This document shows, piece after piece, positions 6,438-14,676 of a stretch of DNA of 38,974 bases (the stretch's first letter is position 1; every line of letters starts with the position of its first letter). Under the pieces are notes generated by a model. That model saw only the letters and a list, made by a program, of their open reading frames with translations. It did not search any database and had not been told where the DNA came from. Location of the stretch: NCBI GenBank assembly GCA_017405805.1, contig JAFQZU010000015.1, positions 1 through 38,974 on the forward strand, given 5' to 3'. A program made the translations under genes and the position numbers. The DNA is from Lachnospiraceae bacterium (GTDB lineage Bacteria > Bacillota > Clostridia > Lachnospirales > Lachnospiraceae).

Positions 6438-7154
6438 ATGACTGAAAAAGAGCTTATCAATTACACCGCATCAGAAATCGCTGACGTAAACGGGATCCGC
6501 ATGCACTATGCAAGAGTCGGGGCGGGACGCCCGATCGTGCTGATCCATGGGAATGCGGAGGATCACAATCTGTTCCGCATGGAGATCGGGCAGTTGGTCC
6601 GCGCCGGTTTTGAAGTCTTTGCGCCCGATTCCCGGGGGCACGGCGCCAACGAGCCGATGCCGGAGTATCACTATGACGAAATGGCAGAGGATATCTATCA
6701 GTTCATCCGTGCCATGGGACTTGAGAAGCCCGCGGTCTACGGGCACAGTGACGGAGGTATTCTCGCCCTTATGATCGAGCTCCGCCATCCCGGCACGATC
6801 GGCGTTATGGCGCTCAGCGGTACCAATCTCTCCCCGGAAGGGATCATACCGGACTTCGTGGAGGAGTATACACAGCGCAATCAAAAGAGCCCGGATCCGC
6901 TTGTCACGTTAATGCTGACAGAACCCCATATCGATCCTAAATCGCTGCAGCGCATCACGATCCCGGTCCTGGTCACGGTCGGAGATAACGATCTGATCCT
7001 GCGGTCTGAGACCGATCAGATCATGGCCAACCTGCCCAATGCGGAACTGGTCGTCGTGGAAGACGCGGATCACGGAAGCTATATCGTGGACAGCGAGGTG
7101 ATGGGGCATCTCCTGATTGATTTTCTGTGCAGGAAGGACGCAGTCAATGTATGA
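6438..7154 (+). CDS. Alpha/beta-hydrolase
   Basis: A 238-residue single-domain serine hydrolase. The oxyanion motif is VLIHGNAEDHN (about residues 35-45), the nucleophile elbow is GHSDGG (Ser near 103), the acid is in VTVGDNDLI (Asp near 185), and the catalytic His is in DADHGSY (about 215). The start is ATG 6438 behind GAAAGGAA; an earlier in-frame ATG at 6405 gives an unsupported 11-residue extension. Family members include non-haem haloperoxidase-like enzymes and esterases; substrate unknown. The stop overlaps the next ORF by 8 bp, so the two are coupled. Another promoter between 6361 and 6437 cannot be excluded. Confidence 0.85.
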   Translation: MTEKELINYTASEIADVNGIRMHYARVGAGRPIVLIHGNAEDHNLFRMEIGQLVRAGFEVFAPDSRGHGANEPMPEYHYDEMAEDIYQFIRAMGLEKPAVYGHSDGGILALMIELRHPGTIGVMALSGTNLSPEGIIPDFVEEYTQRNQKSPDPLVTLMLTEPHIDPKSLQRITIPVLVTVGDNDLILRSETDQIMANLPNAELVVVEDADHGSYIVDSEVMGHLLIDFLCRKDAVNV

Positions 7155-7437
7155 TTGGGATCATAACGGGAAAGTCGATCTGAACGACGGTTTCATACAG
7201 GATGAGATCGAGAGCAGGCACACGGGCGCTGGCGGCAGTAACGCGGGAAGCGGCGCCGGCGGAGGCGGCACTGGCTCCGGCGGCGCAGGTTCCGGCGGCT
7301 GCTGCATCTTTATCCTTTTAATACCGGTTTTGATCATATTTTTTTTCGCTGCCGCAACGAATGCGCCGGGCGAAGTATACAAGTTCATTTTTTTCCTGTT
7401 CATAGCGGCGGTGCTTTTGGGCACGCTGATCAATTAG
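7147..7437 (+). CDS. Small EF-hand-like, Gly-rich, membrane-anchored protein
   Basis: A 96-residue protein starting MYDWDHNGKVDLND. The 12-residue stretch DWDHNGKVDLND matches an EF-hand/dockerin-type calcium loop: Asp1, Asp3, Asn5, Gly6, Val8, Asp12. A low-complexity Gly/Ser linker (about residues 28-56) follows, then CC and two hydrophobic segments (IFILLIPVLIIFFFAAA and FIFFLFIAAVLLGTL). The start overlaps the hydrolase stop by 8 bp, which argues for translational coupling. I know of no defined function; a membrane-tethered calcium-binding tail is inference. The Gly-rich linker lowers certainty, but the EF loop and membrane segments support a real gene. Confidence 0.65.
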   Translation: MYDWDHNGKVDLNDGFIQDEIESRHTGAGGSNAGSGAGGGGTGSGGAGSGGCCIFILLIPVLIIFFFAAATNAPGEVYKFIFFLFIAAVLLGTLIN

Positions 7438-7459
7438 AACTCAAAAACGGAACAGAACT

Positions 7460-8575
7460 ATGACCGAGAAAAAGGTAGAATACCTGGAGCTGATCTACGA
7501 CCTGATCTTCGTCTATATCATCGGCCGCAACAACTCCATGCTCATGAATATCGAGAACGGGTTTGTAAAAGGCTCTGTTTTTGCGGCTTATGTGCTCTGC
7601 ACGCTGGCTGTCATACAGATCTGGAACTACTCCACCTACTATATGAATCTGTACGGCCGCAACAGTGTCCGGGACCACGTCTTTTTGTTCATCAATATGT
7701 ATCTTCTCTATTATGTCGGAGAGGGGATACGGGTTCACTGGGAACAGTACCAGACCCAGTTTCACATTGCCTGGGCGCTGATCCTGATCAATATCGGCAT
7801 CCAGTATGCGATCGAGATGCGGCACCACCGGGACGAACCGGCTGCCCTGCAGACCATTAAGGGGCTTATGACGGCGCTTTTTGGCGAGGCGGCGATCGTT
7901 CTTCTGACGATCCCCGTCCTGAAAATGACCGGTTTTCCCCTGGCTGCCCTGGCGATTCTATTCGGAATGGCCGCTTCCTGGTTTCTCACGGGGCCCTACA
8001 AGACCTCCCGGATCGATTTCAATCACCTGTCCGAGCGCGCCATGCTGTATGTGGTATTTACCTTCGGGGAGATGATCATCGCCGTCGCCTCCTACTTCGA
8101 GGAGGGCTTTAACCGGTCCTCCGTGTATTTCTCCCTCATGTGCTTTCTGATCGTCGCGGGTCTTTTTTTGAGCTATGAGATCTTTTACAACAAGATCCTG
8201 GACAGGAACCGGGAGACCTCCGGCATGCGCTTTATGATGATCCACATCTTCCTCATCTTCAGCATGAACAACATCACGACGTCGCTGGAGTTCATGCGGA
8301 ACCCGGACATTTCGGTCTGGCCCAAGACGCTCTTTCTGACGGGGTCCTTTCTCCTGTTTTTTGCCTGCCTCTTCGCTCTCCTTTTCTTTGCCAAGGCAGA
8401 ACTGGACCAGTGCAAGCGGTTTATGATCCCCATCGCGGGGATCTCCGCGGTTTTTGCGGTGCTCATGATCCTGCTCCGGGAAGAGATGCGCATAAATATA
8501 CTGATCTCTGTCATCTACGTGTATATTGTCTTTCTGGCAATCTACTATTTCAGCATGCGGGAAGTGCAAGCTTAG
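7460..8575 (+). CDS. LtrA-family (low temperature requirement) membrane protein
   Basis: A 371-residue polytopic membrane protein. The N-terminal motif KVEYLELIYDLIFVYIIGR is the LtrA signature (E-L-x-D-L-x-F-V). About ten hydrophobic segments follow, and an internal stretch AMLYVVFTFGEMIIAVASYF matches the second conserved LtrA block (FGE). The molecular role of the family is not established; its name comes from a cold-growth phenotype in Listeria. It begins 22 bp after the small EF-hand protein with only a weak ribosome site (AACGGAACAG), so it probably belongs to the same riboswitch-led transcript. Length is typical. Confidence 0.8.
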   Translation: MTEKKVEYLELIYDLIFVYIIGRNNSMLMNIENGFVKGSVFAAYVLCTLAVIQIWNYSTYYMNLYGRNSVRDHVFLFINMYLLYYVGEGIRVHWEQYQTQFHIAWALILINIGIQYAIEMRHHRDEPAALQTIKGLMTALFGEAAIVLLTIPVLKMTGFPLAALAILFGMAASWFLTGPYKTSRIDFNHLSERAMLYVVFTFGEMIIAVASYFEEGFNRSSVYFSLMCFLIVAGLFLSYEIFYNKILDRNRETSGMRFMMIHIFLIFSMNNITTSLEFMRNPDISVWPKTLFLTGSFLLFFACLFALLFFAKAELDQCKRFMIPIAGISAVFAVLMILLREEMRINILISVIYVYIVFLAIYYFSMREVQA

Positions 8576-8633
8576 CGGGCTGCTATGCTATAATAATAAA
8601 GTAGCCATTCACGCACCATCGGGAGGTCTCTCC

Positions 8634-9056
8634 ATGGAAAATCCCATCTACCGAAAAAAGAGTCTGGACCGGATCTCTTCCCCGGAAGCACTCAGCGATT
8701 ATCTCCACGTCACCAATCCCGCCGTATGGATGATTCTGGCGGCGGTTCTGTTCCTGCTTGTCGGAATGCTGATCTGGAGCAGCATCGCCAGCATCGACAG
8801 CTTTGCGTCCGGAATCGCGCATGTGGAAGACGGCAAAATGTACATCGAGTTTGAAAACGAGCAGATCGCGCGGAACGTGCAGAGCGGCATGACCGTCACC
8901 GTCGGGGAGACGCAGACCAGCATCACGAGCGTCGGACGCGACAGTAAGGGCGACGTCTTCGCCGTGGCGCCGGCGCCGCCGTCCCTTGCGGAAGGGTATT
9001 ATGTTGCGGACGTCCTGTTCCGGCAGACGCAGGTGATACGGCTCCTGTTCAACTAA
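8634..9056 (+). CDS. Short HlyD-like accessory protein of an NHLM/NHLP-type peptide exporter
   Basis: A 140-residue protein starting MENPIYRKKSLDRISSPEAL behind GGGAGG. The sequence up to LHVTNPAVWMILAAVLFLLV is the characteristic N-terminus of NHLM bacteriocin-system secretion proteins, with one transmembrane helix at about residues 29-50. The periplasm-side part is only about 90 residues (IASIDSFASGIAHVEDG ... GMTVTVG), with beta strands like one half of a biotinyl-lipoyl hairpin, far shorter than full HlyD adaptors of 300 residues or more. A TATAAT box at 8589-8594 sits upstream. It precedes two ABC exporters and probably forms their accessory subunit. Confidence 0.75.
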   Translation: MENPIYRKKSLDRISSPEALSDYLHVTNPAVWMILAAVLFLLVGMLIWSSIASIDSFASGIAHVEDGKMYIEFENEQIARNVQSGMTVTVGETQTSITSVGRDSKGDVFAVAPAPPSLAEGYYVADVLFRQTQVIRLLFN

Positions 9057-9131
9057 AGAACGGGCGCCGCCTGAAGAGGCGGAGGACTCCCCGACTGAGT
9101 TGAACGGAGTAAGCAGACAGAGGTAACGCAT

Positions 9132-11321
9132 ATGCCTGATTCAAAAACGCAAGGCTCTTCCATAAAAATGCGCAGGAAACGCACCCGCGTCCCTGTGATC
9201 ATGCAGATGGAGGCTCTGGAGTGCGGCGCCGCCGCGCTCGCCATGGTCATGGCCTACTACGGGAAGTGGGTGCCCCTGGAGCAGGTGCGCCTGGACTGCG
9301 GCGTCTCGAGAAACGGCTCCAACGCGCGGAACATGCTCGCTGCGGCAAGAGGGTACGGATTTGAGGCGGAAGGCTTTAAGTGTGAGCCGGAAAACCTCCG
9401 CGACGACATGATCCTGCCCTGCATCATTCACTGGAATTTCAATCATTTTGTCGTTCTGACCGGGATCAGCGACAAGTACGCCTGGATCAATGATCCTGCC
9501 AAGGGCGATATCAGGCTCCCCATCGAGGAGCTGGATCTCGCCTTTACCGGCGTTTGCATCCAGATCAAGCCGGGACCGGATTTCCATCCTTCCGGAAAGC
9601 CCAAGAGCGTCCTGGACTTCGCGAAAAGCCGCCTGAAAGGCGCGGGGACGGCGGCCGCCTTCGTTCTGCTCTCCTCGCTGGCGGGATGTCTGTTCGGCAT
9701 CATCAATCCCGCCTTTGTCCGCTTTTTCCTGGACCGGCTCCTCACCGGTGAAAACCCGGAGCTCCTGACCCCGTTCCTGGGTCTGATGCTCCTTCTGGGC
9801 ACGGCACAGGTGGCCGCGGCCTGGATCCAGGGGATATACGCTCTCAAGATCAACGGCAAAATGGCCGCCATCGGCAACAGCGAATACATGTGGAAGATCC
9901 TGCGGCTCCCCATGGATTTCTTCACGCAGCGCCTTGCGGGCGATATCCTGCAGCGGCAGACTACCAATGCGTCCATCGCCTCCACGCTCGTGAATATGGC
10001 GGCCCCGCTCCTTCTGAACGGGCTGATGATGATCGTCTATCTCGTGTTCATGCTGCGCTACAGCGTTCTCCTGACCCTGATCGGGATCATAACAGTCGTC
10101 CTCAATCTCCTCGTCTCACAGATCGTCACCGCCAAAAGAGTCAACATCACCCGCGTGCAGCTGCGCGACGCCGGCAAGCTCGCGGCAGCGACCGTCTCCG
10201 GCTTCCAGATGGTGGAGACCATCAAGGCCAGCGGCGCCGAAAACGGGTATTTCCAAAGATGGTCCGGCTTTCAGGCCTCCGTCAATAAACAGACCGTCCG
10301 CGCTGACCGGCTCAGCCGGTATCTGGGCATCATTCCCGCCGCGCTCTCTGCCGCGGCGAACGCGCTGGTCCTGATCCTGGGCGTTTTTCTCACCATGCAG
10401 GGACGGTTCTCCCTCGGCAGTATCATGCTGTTCCAGGGGTTTCTGGGCTCCTTCATGGCGCCGGCGGGAAGCATCATTTCCGTCGGGCAGCGCCTGCAGG
10501 AAATGCGCACGGACATGGAGCGCGTGGAAGACGTCATGAAGTATCCCGATGACCCGGTCATGAACGACGTCCCCTTATCGGAGGACAGGGACTACAACAA
10601 GCTGTCCGGGGAAGTGGAGCTTCGGGGTGTCACTTTCGGATACTCCAAGCTGGAGGCGCCTCTGATCAGGGACTTTTCCATGCATGTAAAGCCCGGGAGC
10701 CGCGTGGCGCTGGTGGGCCCTTCCGGCTGCGGAAAATCCACCCTCTCCAAGCTGATTTCCGGACTCTGCCAGCCCTGGAGCGGCGAAGTCCTCTACGACG
10801 GAAAGCCGGTCTCCGAGATCGACCGCAGTATTTTCACGGGCTCCATCGCGGTCGTGGACCAGGAGATCGTCCTCTTTGAAGATACGATCGAGAACAACAT
10901 CAAGATGTGGGACAACTCCATCGAGGACTTCGAGATGATCCTCGCTGCAAGGGACGCGCAGATCTATGACGATATCATGGCGCGGGAAGGCGGGTTTCAG
11001 GGAAAACTGACCGAAAACGGCAAGGACCTCTCCGGCGGGCAGCGGCAGCGCCTGGAGATCGCCCGTGCGCTGGCCCAGGATCCGACCATCATTATCATGG
11101 ACGAAGCGACGTCCGCCCTGGACGCCAAAACAGAGTACGAACTGGTCAAGGCCGTAAAGGACCGCGGGATCACCTGCATCGTCATCGCGCACCGCCTGTC
11201 CACGATCCGCGACTGCGACGAGATCATCGTACTGGATCACGGCATTGTCACGCAGCGCGGGACCCACGAGCAGCTGATGGCTGAAGGCGGCGATTACGCG
11301 ATGCTGATCGCCAGCGACTGA
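9132..11321 (+). CDS. NHLP-type bacteriocin export ABC transporter with C39 peptidase domain (PCAT)
   Basis: A 729-residue peptidase-containing ABC exporter. The N-terminal C39 cysteine protease domain (1-150) has Gln25 and Cys31 (Q-MEALE-CG), His105 (WNFNHFVVL) and Asp121 (NDPAKG), the full catalytic set for cutting after double-glycine leaders. Six transmembrane helices span roughly 165-430. The ATPase domain carries Walker A GPSGCGKST, signature LSGGQRQR, Walker B TIIIMDEATSALD and the H-loop IVIAHRLST, all intact. The 75-bp gap after the accessory gene contains a small GC hairpin. Together with the next gene it should form the exporter for the double-glycine PepSY protein at 13738. Confidence 0.93.
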   Translation: MPDSKTQGSSIKMRRKRTRVPVIMQMEALECGAAALAMVMAYYGKWVPLEQVRLDCGVSRNGSNARNMLAAARGYGFEAEGFKCEPENLRDDMILPCIIHWNFNHFVVLTGISDKYAWINDPAKGDIRLPIEELDLAFTGVCIQIKPGPDFHPSGKPKSVLDFAKSRLKGAGTAAAFVLLSSLAGCLFGIINPAFVRFFLDRLLTGENPELLTPFLGLMLLLGTAQVAAAWIQGIYALKINGKMAAIGNSEYMWKILRLPMDFFTQRLAGDILQRQTTNASIASTLVNMAAPLLLNGLMMIVYLVFMLRYSVLLTLIGIITVVLNLLVSQIVTAKRVNITRVQLRDAGKLAAATVSGFQMVETIKASGAENGYFQRWSGFQASVNKQTVRADRLSRYLGIIPAALSAAANALVLILGVFLTMQGRFSLGSIMLFQGFLGSFMAPAGSIISVGQRLQEMRTDMERVEDVMKYPDDPVMNDVPLSEDRDYNKLSGEVELRGVTFGYSKLEAPLIRDFSMHVKPGSRVALVGPSGCGKSTLSKLISGLCQPWSGEVLYDGKPVSEIDRSIFTGSIAVVDQEIVLFEDTIENNIKMWDNSIEDFEMILAARDAQIYDDIMAREGGFQGKLTENGKDLSGGQRQRLEIARALAQDPTIIIMDEATSALDAKTEYELVKAVKDRGITCIVIAHRLSTIRDCDEIIVLDHGIVTQRGTHEQLMAEGGDYAMLIASD

Positions 11322-11332
11322 AAGGAGGCGGC

Positions 11333-13516
11333 ATGGGCTGGTTTGACGAACAGATCCTCCAGCGCAAGCGCTCGGATCAGGAGATCATGGAAGAATCCCT
11401 TTTCCACATCGCCTCCTCGATACTGGGAAGGCAGCAGGCAGGGCATCTCCACGATGAACGCATTATCACGAAGCACGCTCTGGAAGAACTATTAAAATAC
11501 TACCACTTAAAAGCCCCCGAGATCCCGGAAGAGATGACGGAACTGGAGGAGCAGCTGGAATTCTGCATGCAGCCGCACGGGCTCATGTGGCGGAAGGTGG
11601 ACCTGGAAGATGGCTGGTACCGGGATTCCATGGGGCCCCTTCTGGCTTTTCGGAAGGAAGACGGCACGGCGGCCGCGCTTCTGCCGGGCGCACTTTCCGG
11701 CTACTGCTACCGCGACCCGCAGAGCGGCAAAACATGCCGCATCAACAAAAAAACCGCAGCACAGTTCGAGGAGGAGGGCATCTGCTTTTATCACCCGCTG
11801 CCCCTTAAAAAACTCGGCGTCGGGGATCTTCTGCTTTACCTGAAGAACTGTCTGGACGCGAGCGATTTTGCCGTGTTCTTTGCCCTGGCCTTTGCCGTGA
11901 CTATACTGGGCATGCTGATGACCAATATCACCCGCGCGCTGACCGGCTTCGTTCTGGAGAGCAAAGATGTCCCTCTCCTGCTGGGGACAGCGATCTTCAT
12001 GCTCTCCACCCTCCTTGCCTCTCAGCTCATCAGTACATCCCGGCAGATGATGATGAGCCGGATCCGGATCAAGGCCTCGCTGGCCATGGACGCCGCGATC
12101 ATGATGCGCATCATGAACCTGCCGCCGCGCTTCTTCAGGCAGTACGCCTCCGGTGATCTCTCCACGCGGTACGGCGCCATCGGGCAGTTCTGCGACCTCC
12201 TTTTGGGAAATGTGTTCTCGACGGGGCTGAGCGCACTTTTATCCATGCTCTACATCACGCAGATGTTTCACTACGGACCTGCCCTGGCCGGACCTGCCCT
12301 GCTCATCATCGCGGCGGGCATCCTCCTCAGCCTTCTCTCCGGCTTCACGCAGATGCGCATCAGCCGGGAGATCGTCGAGAAAAACGCAAAGGAATCCGGT
12401 CTGAGCTTTGCCCTGATCAGCGGCGTGCAGAAGATCCGGCTCTCCGGATCGGAGAAACGGGCCTTCGCCAGGTGGGGACACGCTTACGCCGACGCGGCGG
12501 AGCTCACCTACAATCCGCCCCTGCTGATCCGCGTGAGCGGCGCCATCTCCATTGCCATCTCCCTGATCGGCACGGTCGCGCTCTTTTACCTGGCAGTGGA
12601 CAGCGAACTGTCGCCCTCGGAGTATATCGCTTTCAGTACGGCTTACGGGGCGGTATCGGCCTCTTTTGGCGCGCTGACCGGGGCTGCGCTGTCCGTGGCG
12701 GGAATCCGGCCCATTCTGGACGTGGCGGAACCCATCCTGCAGACGGAGCCGGAGGCCTCGGAAAACCGTACCCTGGTCCGGAAGCTGGACGGGAACATCG
12801 AACTTTCCAACGTCTTCTTCCGCTATGACAGGAATATGCCCTGGGTCATTAAAGGGCTCAGTCTCAAGATCAACGCCGGGGATTACGTCGCGATCGTAGG
12901 CTCCACCGGCTGCGGCAAAAGCACGCTCGTCCGTCTTCTTCTCGGCTTCGAAAAGCCGGACAAAGGCGCCGTCTACTACGACGGAAAGGATATAGCCACC
13001 CTCAATCTCCACTCCCTGCGCCGCCGGATCGGGACCGTCACGCAGGACGGCAGCCTGTTCCAGGGCGACATCTTCTCCAATATTGCCATCTCTGCTCCGC
13101 AGATGACGCTCGACGAGGCCTGGGAGGCGGCTGAGCTGGCTGGGATCGCCGACGACATCCGCGCCATGCCCATGGGCATGCAGACGCAGATTTCAGAGGG
13201 ACAGGGAGGAATTTCGGGAGGCCAGAAGCAGCGTCTGATGATCGCGCGGGCCGTGGCGCCCAAGCCGGAGATCCTGATTTTGGACGAGGCGACGTCCGCC
13301 CTGGACAACCGCACGCAGCAGCAGGTGTCCGAGGCGCTCGACAAGATGGGCTGCACCCGCATCGTGATCGCTCACCGCCTTTCCACCATCCGCAACTGCA
13401 GCCGCATCCTTGTCCTGGACAAGGGCCGCATCCTGGAGGACGGCACCTATGAGGAGCTCATCGCGCGCAATGGATTTTTCGCGGAACTGATCGCGAGACA
13501 GCGGCTGGACGCGTGA
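11333..13516 (+). CDS. Second NHLP-type export ABC transporter (permease/ATPase)
   Basis: A 727-residue ABC exporter 11 bp after the PCAT gene, with its ribosome site AAAGGAGG inside the gap. Residues 1-170 form a family-specific cytoplasmic domain instead of a peptidase; no C39 Cys/His pair is seen. Transmembrane helices occupy about 180-440. The ATPase has Walker A GSTGCGKSTL, signature ISGGQKQRL, Walker B ILILDEATSALD and H-loop IVIAHRLST. Such paired NHLM ABC1/ABC2 genes are known to accompany ribosomally made peptides with Nif11 or nitrile-hydratase leaders; here neither leader type is present, but a double-glycine cargo is. No terminator is obvious before 13560. Confidence 0.92.
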   Translation: MGWFDEQILQRKRSDQEIMEESLFHIASSILGRQQAGHLHDERIITKHALEELLKYYHLKAPEIPEEMTELEEQLEFCMQPHGLMWRKVDLEDGWYRDSMGPLLAFRKEDGTAAALLPGALSGYCYRDPQSGKTCRINKKTAAQFEEEGICFYHPLPLKKLGVGDLLLYLKNCLDASDFAVFFALAFAVTILGMLMTNITRALTGFVLESKDVPLLLGTAIFMLSTLLASQLISTSRQMMMSRIRIKASLAMDAAIMMRIMNLPPRFFRQYASGDLSTRYGAIGQFCDLLLGNVFSTGLSALLSMLYITQMFHYGPALAGPALLIIAAGILLSLLSGFTQMRISREIVEKNAKESGLSFALISGVQKIRLSGSEKRAFARWGHAYADAAELTYNPPLLIRVSGAISIAISLIGTVALFYLAVDSELSPSEYIAFSTAYGAVSASFGALTGAALSVAGIRPILDVAEPILQTEPEASENRTLVRKLDGNIELSNVFFRYDRNMPWVIKGLSLKINAGDYVAIVGSTGCGKSTLVRLLLGFEKPDKGAVYYDGKDIATLNLHSLRRRIGTVTQDGSLFQGDIFSNIAISAPQMTLDEAWEAAELAGIADDIRAMPMGMQTQISEGQGGISGGQKQRLMIARAVAPKPEILILDEATSALDNRTQQQVSEALDKMGCTRIVIAHRLSTIRNCSRILVLDKGRILEDGTYEELIARNGFFAELIARQRLDA

Positions 13517-13648
13517 TTTACCACATGTTTTCCGCACATTGAGGATATTTACAAAACTGCACAAGTAAACCGTGGAATACCGGGGAGAGCCTCGTATATT
13601 AATGTGAAAACAAACTATATATTCATCGATATTCTACTAAAAATGTGC

Positions 13649-13682
13649 TATGATGGATATGAAATTTGACATATCTGTCAAA
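13649..13682 (+). promoter_or_regulatory. Candidate promoter (-10) and overlapping dyad ahead of the PepSY cargo gene
   Basis: TATGAT (13649-13654) could be a -10 box; no good -35 is visible. Immediately downstream is a perfect dyad TTTGACA-TATC-TGTCAAA (13665-13682), about 55 bp before the cargo start codon and placed where a repressor would block transcription. The 220-bp spacer suggests that the cargo gene has its own promoter separate from the exporter. Confidence 0.45.
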
Positions 13683-13737
13683 ACAAACACACTGCAGCCA
13701 AGGCGGATATGTCCCACAAAAAAAGGAGGTCTATACC

Positions 13738-14004
13738 ATGGCAAATCCTGAAAAACTCAGTGATGAAATGATGGAGCAGGTTGCGGGCGGAACTCTCACA
13801 AAAGATGAAGCTCTGGAAAAAGCTCTGGCACACGCACACCTCAAGAGAAATGAGGTCGACTATGTAAAGAAGGTCGAACTCGACTACGAGCATGGAAGAA
13901 AGGTCTATGAGGTCTCCTTCTACAAGAATGGGTACGAGTATGAGTATGACATCGATGCGGAGACCGGTAAGGTTCTGAAAGCTGAGAAGGATCTTGACGA
14001 TTAA
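13738..14004 (+). CDS. Double-glycine leader protein with a PepSY-domain cargo
   Basis: An 88-residue protein starting MANPEKLSDEMMEQVAGG behind a strong AAAGGAGG; the earlier in-frame ATG at 13666 lies in the operator region. The leader has the LSDEMMEQVAGG pattern recognised by C39 peptidases, with cleavage expected after Gly18. The predicted cargo (19-88, 70 residues) is a complete PepSY domain: helix TKDEALEKALAHAHL, then strands YVKKVELDYEHGRKVYEVSF, YEYEYDIDAETGKVL. It has no Cys and few Ser/Thr, so lanthionine-type modification is unlikely, and no modifying enzyme is nearby. PepSY domains are known protease inhibitors or propeptide modules; a secreted inhibitor or signal is inference. 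Confidence 0.85.
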   Translation: MANPEKLSDEMMEQVAGGTLTKDEALEKALAHAHLKRNEVDYVKKVELDYEHGRKVYEVSFYKNGYEYEYDIDAETGKVLKAEKDLDD

Positions 14005-14037
14005 GCATTGCATGATGATTATGAAATAAAGACTTTA

Positions 14038-14079
14038 AGCGGGGGCTGTCTGAACACGATCAGACAGCTCCCGCTTTTT
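14038..14079 (+). terminator. Strong intrinsic terminator after the PepSY cargo gene
   Basis: GCGGGGGCTGTCTG (about 14039-14052) pairs with CAGACAGCTCCCGC (14061-14074) with one mismatch around an 8-nt loop, followed by TTTTT. It ends the export cluster. Confidence 0.9.
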
Positions 14080-14103
14080 ATATATAAATATATACAAATC
14101 TGA

Positions 14104-14160
14104 TTGACAGCAGGCCAAAAGTGTACTACAGTATTATTGTACTAATTAGTTAATACAATA
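14104..14160 (+). promoter_or_regulatory. Promoter and candidate YtrA-type operator
   Basis: TTGACA (14104-14109) and TACAGT (14127-14132) are 17 bp apart. Directly downstream is the palindrome ACTAATTAGT (14141-14150) nested within TATTGTA-N12-TACAATA (14135-14160). GntR/YtrA regulators are known to bind ACTA..TAGT-type palindromes, so the regulator encoded 15 bp later probably represses its own operon here. Confidence 0.6.
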
Positions 14161-14175
14161 AGACATGGAGGAAGC

Positions 14176-14676
14176 ATGAAGTGGAAATTTAGTGACAGCG
14201 CCCCGATCTATCTTCAGATCGTGAGCGGCCTGCAGAAGGCGATCATTAACGGGACCTACCCGCCGGGATCCCGCCTCCCTTCCGTGCGGGAACTGGCACT
14301 GGAAGCAGGCGTCAACCCCAATACCATGCAGCGGGCCCTTGCGGAGCTCGAGCGCGCATCCCTGGTTTATTCGGTGCGGACCAGCGGACGTTTTGTCACC
14401 GACGATACCGCGGTGCTGGCCTCCCTGCGAAAAGATTTGGGGAGCTCTATCATAGAGGAATTCTTTTCCTCCCTGCGCGCCATCGGAATGACCGACCGGG
14501 AAATCCTGGAGGCAGTCTCCCGCCGCGTGGACGCGGGCGGTTTGACAGACGGCGCTGCGGCGGTGCAGTCAGCTTCGCAGCCAACGGCCCCATCGAAAGC
14601 GCAGTCAGCCTCGCAGCCAACGTCCCCATCAACAGCGCAGTCAGCGGAAACAGCGATCGGAGGTACTTATGAATAA
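14176..14676 (+). CDS. GntR-family (YtrA-type) transcriptional regulator
   Basis: A 166-residue regulator. Residues 1-75 form the GntR winged helix: PIYLQIVSGLQKAIINGTY, PPGSRLPSVRELALEAGVNP, NTMQRALAELERASLV, then the wing RTSGRFV. The short helical tail (about 80-120) is the YtrA-type dimerisation part. It is extended by a low-complexity tail of two 12-residue repeats (AQSASQP-TAPSK / -TSPST) that other YtrA proteins lack. Its end overlaps the ATPase start by 8 bp. In known systems such regulators repress their own ABC operon and respond to cell-envelope antibiotics or peptides; here it follows a peptide export locus, so a similar role is plausible. Confidence 0.9.
   Translation: MKWKFSDSAPIYLQIVSGLQKAIINGTYPPGSRLPSVRELALEAGVNPNTMQRALAELERASLVYSVRTSGRFVTDDTAVLASLRKDLGSSIIEEFFSSLRAIGMTDREILEAVSRRVDAGGLTDGAAAVQSASQPTAPSKAQSASQPTSPSTAQSAETAIGGTYE
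14565..14648 (+). repeat. 36-bp in-frame tandem repeat in the GntR gene tail
   Basis: Two units of 36 bp (14565-14600 and 14601-14636) and a partial third beginning GCAGTCAGC encode AQSASQPTAPSK, AQSASQPTSPST and AQSA. The units differ at only a few bases, so the expansion looks recent and copy number may vary between strains. Confidence 0.85.

Noticed and set aside
14565-14648. Tandem repeat as a CRISPR-like array
   Set aside because: The units adjoin without spacers and keep the reading frame of the GntR gene.
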